NCBI GenBank assembly: GCA_006515795.1 | Contig: VFMC01000098.1 | Coordinates: 1 to 7,069 of the forward strand | Direction: 5' to 3' | From: Acidimicrobiaceae bacterium | GTDB taxonomy: Bacteria > Actinomycetota > Acidimicrobiia > Acidimicrobiales > Ilumatobacteraceae | Length of the DNA stretch: 7,069 nucleotides | Part shown: positions 6,338 through 7,069 of the stretch, in pieces | Layout of the letters: the number at the start of each line of letters is the position of its first letter | Numbering within the stretch: position 1 is the first letter of the stretch | Program-made: the position numbers and the translations under genes | Notes under the pieces: generated by a model | What the model was told of the DNA's origin: nothing | Databases searched by the model: none | The model's input: the letters and a program-made list of their open reading frames with translations, nothing else

Positions 6338-7069
6338 GAGATCGGGGGTGACCACGAGGTCGGCGTTGGGCACGTGCGCGACGGCAGTGATGACGAGCGT
6401 GGGCGGCACGCTGTGACGTTCACCGTCGGATCCCGTGTACTCGTTGTTGAGCGAGTCCTTGCCGCTCACGAACGGCGCACCGTGAGCGATTGACGCGGCA
6501 CAGCACGCTTCGACCGTGGCCACCAGATCACCGAAGGTGCTCGGTCGGCGTGGGTCGCCCCACGAGAAGTTGTCCATCAAGGCGACCGTCGAGGGATCGG
6601 CGCCAACCGCCACCACGTTGCGGATCGCTTCGTCGATCACCGCGTGAGCCATCCGCTCCGGGTCGACAGTGCCGTACCACGGGTTCACCCCGATGCCGAT
6701 GGCAATGCCGTGCGTGGCGGCCGGGTCGGCGAGCACCACCCCGTCGGCCGGCGAGTCGTGGCCGACGCCGATCAGTGGACGAACCACCGTCGTGCCCCTG
6801 ATCTCGTGGTCGTAGCGGCGGATGATCGCCTCCTTCGAGGCGATGTTCGGATGGCCGAGCAACGCCAGCAAGGTTGCGGCCAGGTCGGCACACCGTGGCG
6901 CGTTTTCGTTGCGGTGTGGAACCGGTACCACGGCGGGCATCGTGCGCTGGGGCCGACCGTCGTGGAGGAAGGAGGTGTCCAGTTCCAGCACCAGGTCGCG
7001 GCCGTGGCGCACGCGGAGGATGCCGTCGCCGGTGAACGTGCCGAGCATGGTGAGCTCCACGCCGTGGCG

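Larger units (their letters stand above)
5944..7069 (-). pseudogene. purL: FGAM synthase PurL, C-terminal part, with two frame breaks (decay or assembly error)
   Basis: PurL makes FGAM from FGAR, ATP and ammonia from PurQ. The N-terminal part lies beyond the right edge. Three frames together spell the family's C-terminal half. From 7069 to about 6330: FTGDG, SFLHDGRP, IASKEAIIRRYDHE, GIGVNPWYG, DEAIRNVVAVGADPS, SGKDSLNNEY and VVTPDLKRP. From about 6330 to 6025, shifted frame: LHQALASGRVLACHDLSEGG, ITEMALGG, VVALFAESTSRFV. From about 6025 to 5944, shifted again: DLIAMPGCVVSLAAARAAF and a TGA at 5946-5944 that overlaps the purQ start. Conserved sequence seems to be lost at each break. As it stands, translation from upstream would stop at TGA 6205-6203, losing the end of the second AIRS-like domain and uncoupling purQ. 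The intact motifs on both sides argue for a recent lesion or an artefact. The motif style matches the large PurL type that works with a separate PurQ. Confidence 0.85.

Noticed and set aside
1..7069. Purine riboswitch, CRISPR, tRNA or mobile element
   Set aside because: Nearly all bases are inside overlapping coding genes, and no repeat array, transposase motif or RNA fold signature was seen on either strand.

Overview
The window is a tightly packed run of de novo purine (IMP) biosynthesis genes, all on the minus strand. In transcription order (high to low coordinate) they are: the 3' part of purL (7069-5944, broken by two frame breaks), purQ (5947-5240), purC (5243-4197), purF (4200-2743), a single open frame that fuses purD to purM (2743-557), and the 5' part of purN (475 to the left edge). 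I see no RNA genes, mobile elements, CRISPR arrays, promoters or terminators; both edges cut genes, so the transcription unit continues on both sides.

The DNA is strongly G+C rich with G/C-ending codons, short overlaps between genes, and ATG, GTG and TTG starts. This suggests a high-GC bacterium, most likely an actinobacterial-type lineage. Acidimicrobiia is a guess from gene style, not something the sequence proves.

The genes encode steps 1 (PurF), 2 (PurD), 3 (PurN), 4 (PurL with PurQ), 5 (PurM) and 7 (PurC) of the pathway. Genes for step 6 (PurE/PurK), step 8 (PurB) and steps 9-10 (PurH) are not here, nor is a separate purS. Four of the five gene boundaries overlap by 1 or 4 bases (TTGA, GTGA, ATGA, TGATG), so translational coupling along one polycistronic mRNA is likely. 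The only gap is 81 nt, between purM and purN.

Two things stand out. First, PurD and PurM form one 728-residue protein with almost no linker, directly followed by purN in the same reading frame. This is the domain order GARS-AIRS-GART of the trifunctional GART enzyme of animals, with only one TGA keeping PurN separate. Second, purL changes reading frame twice near its 3' end, and at each break part of the conserved protein appears to be missing. That is either true gene decay or an assembly or sequencing defect. The neighbouring genes look intact, apart from an unusually short PurD N-terminal domain.
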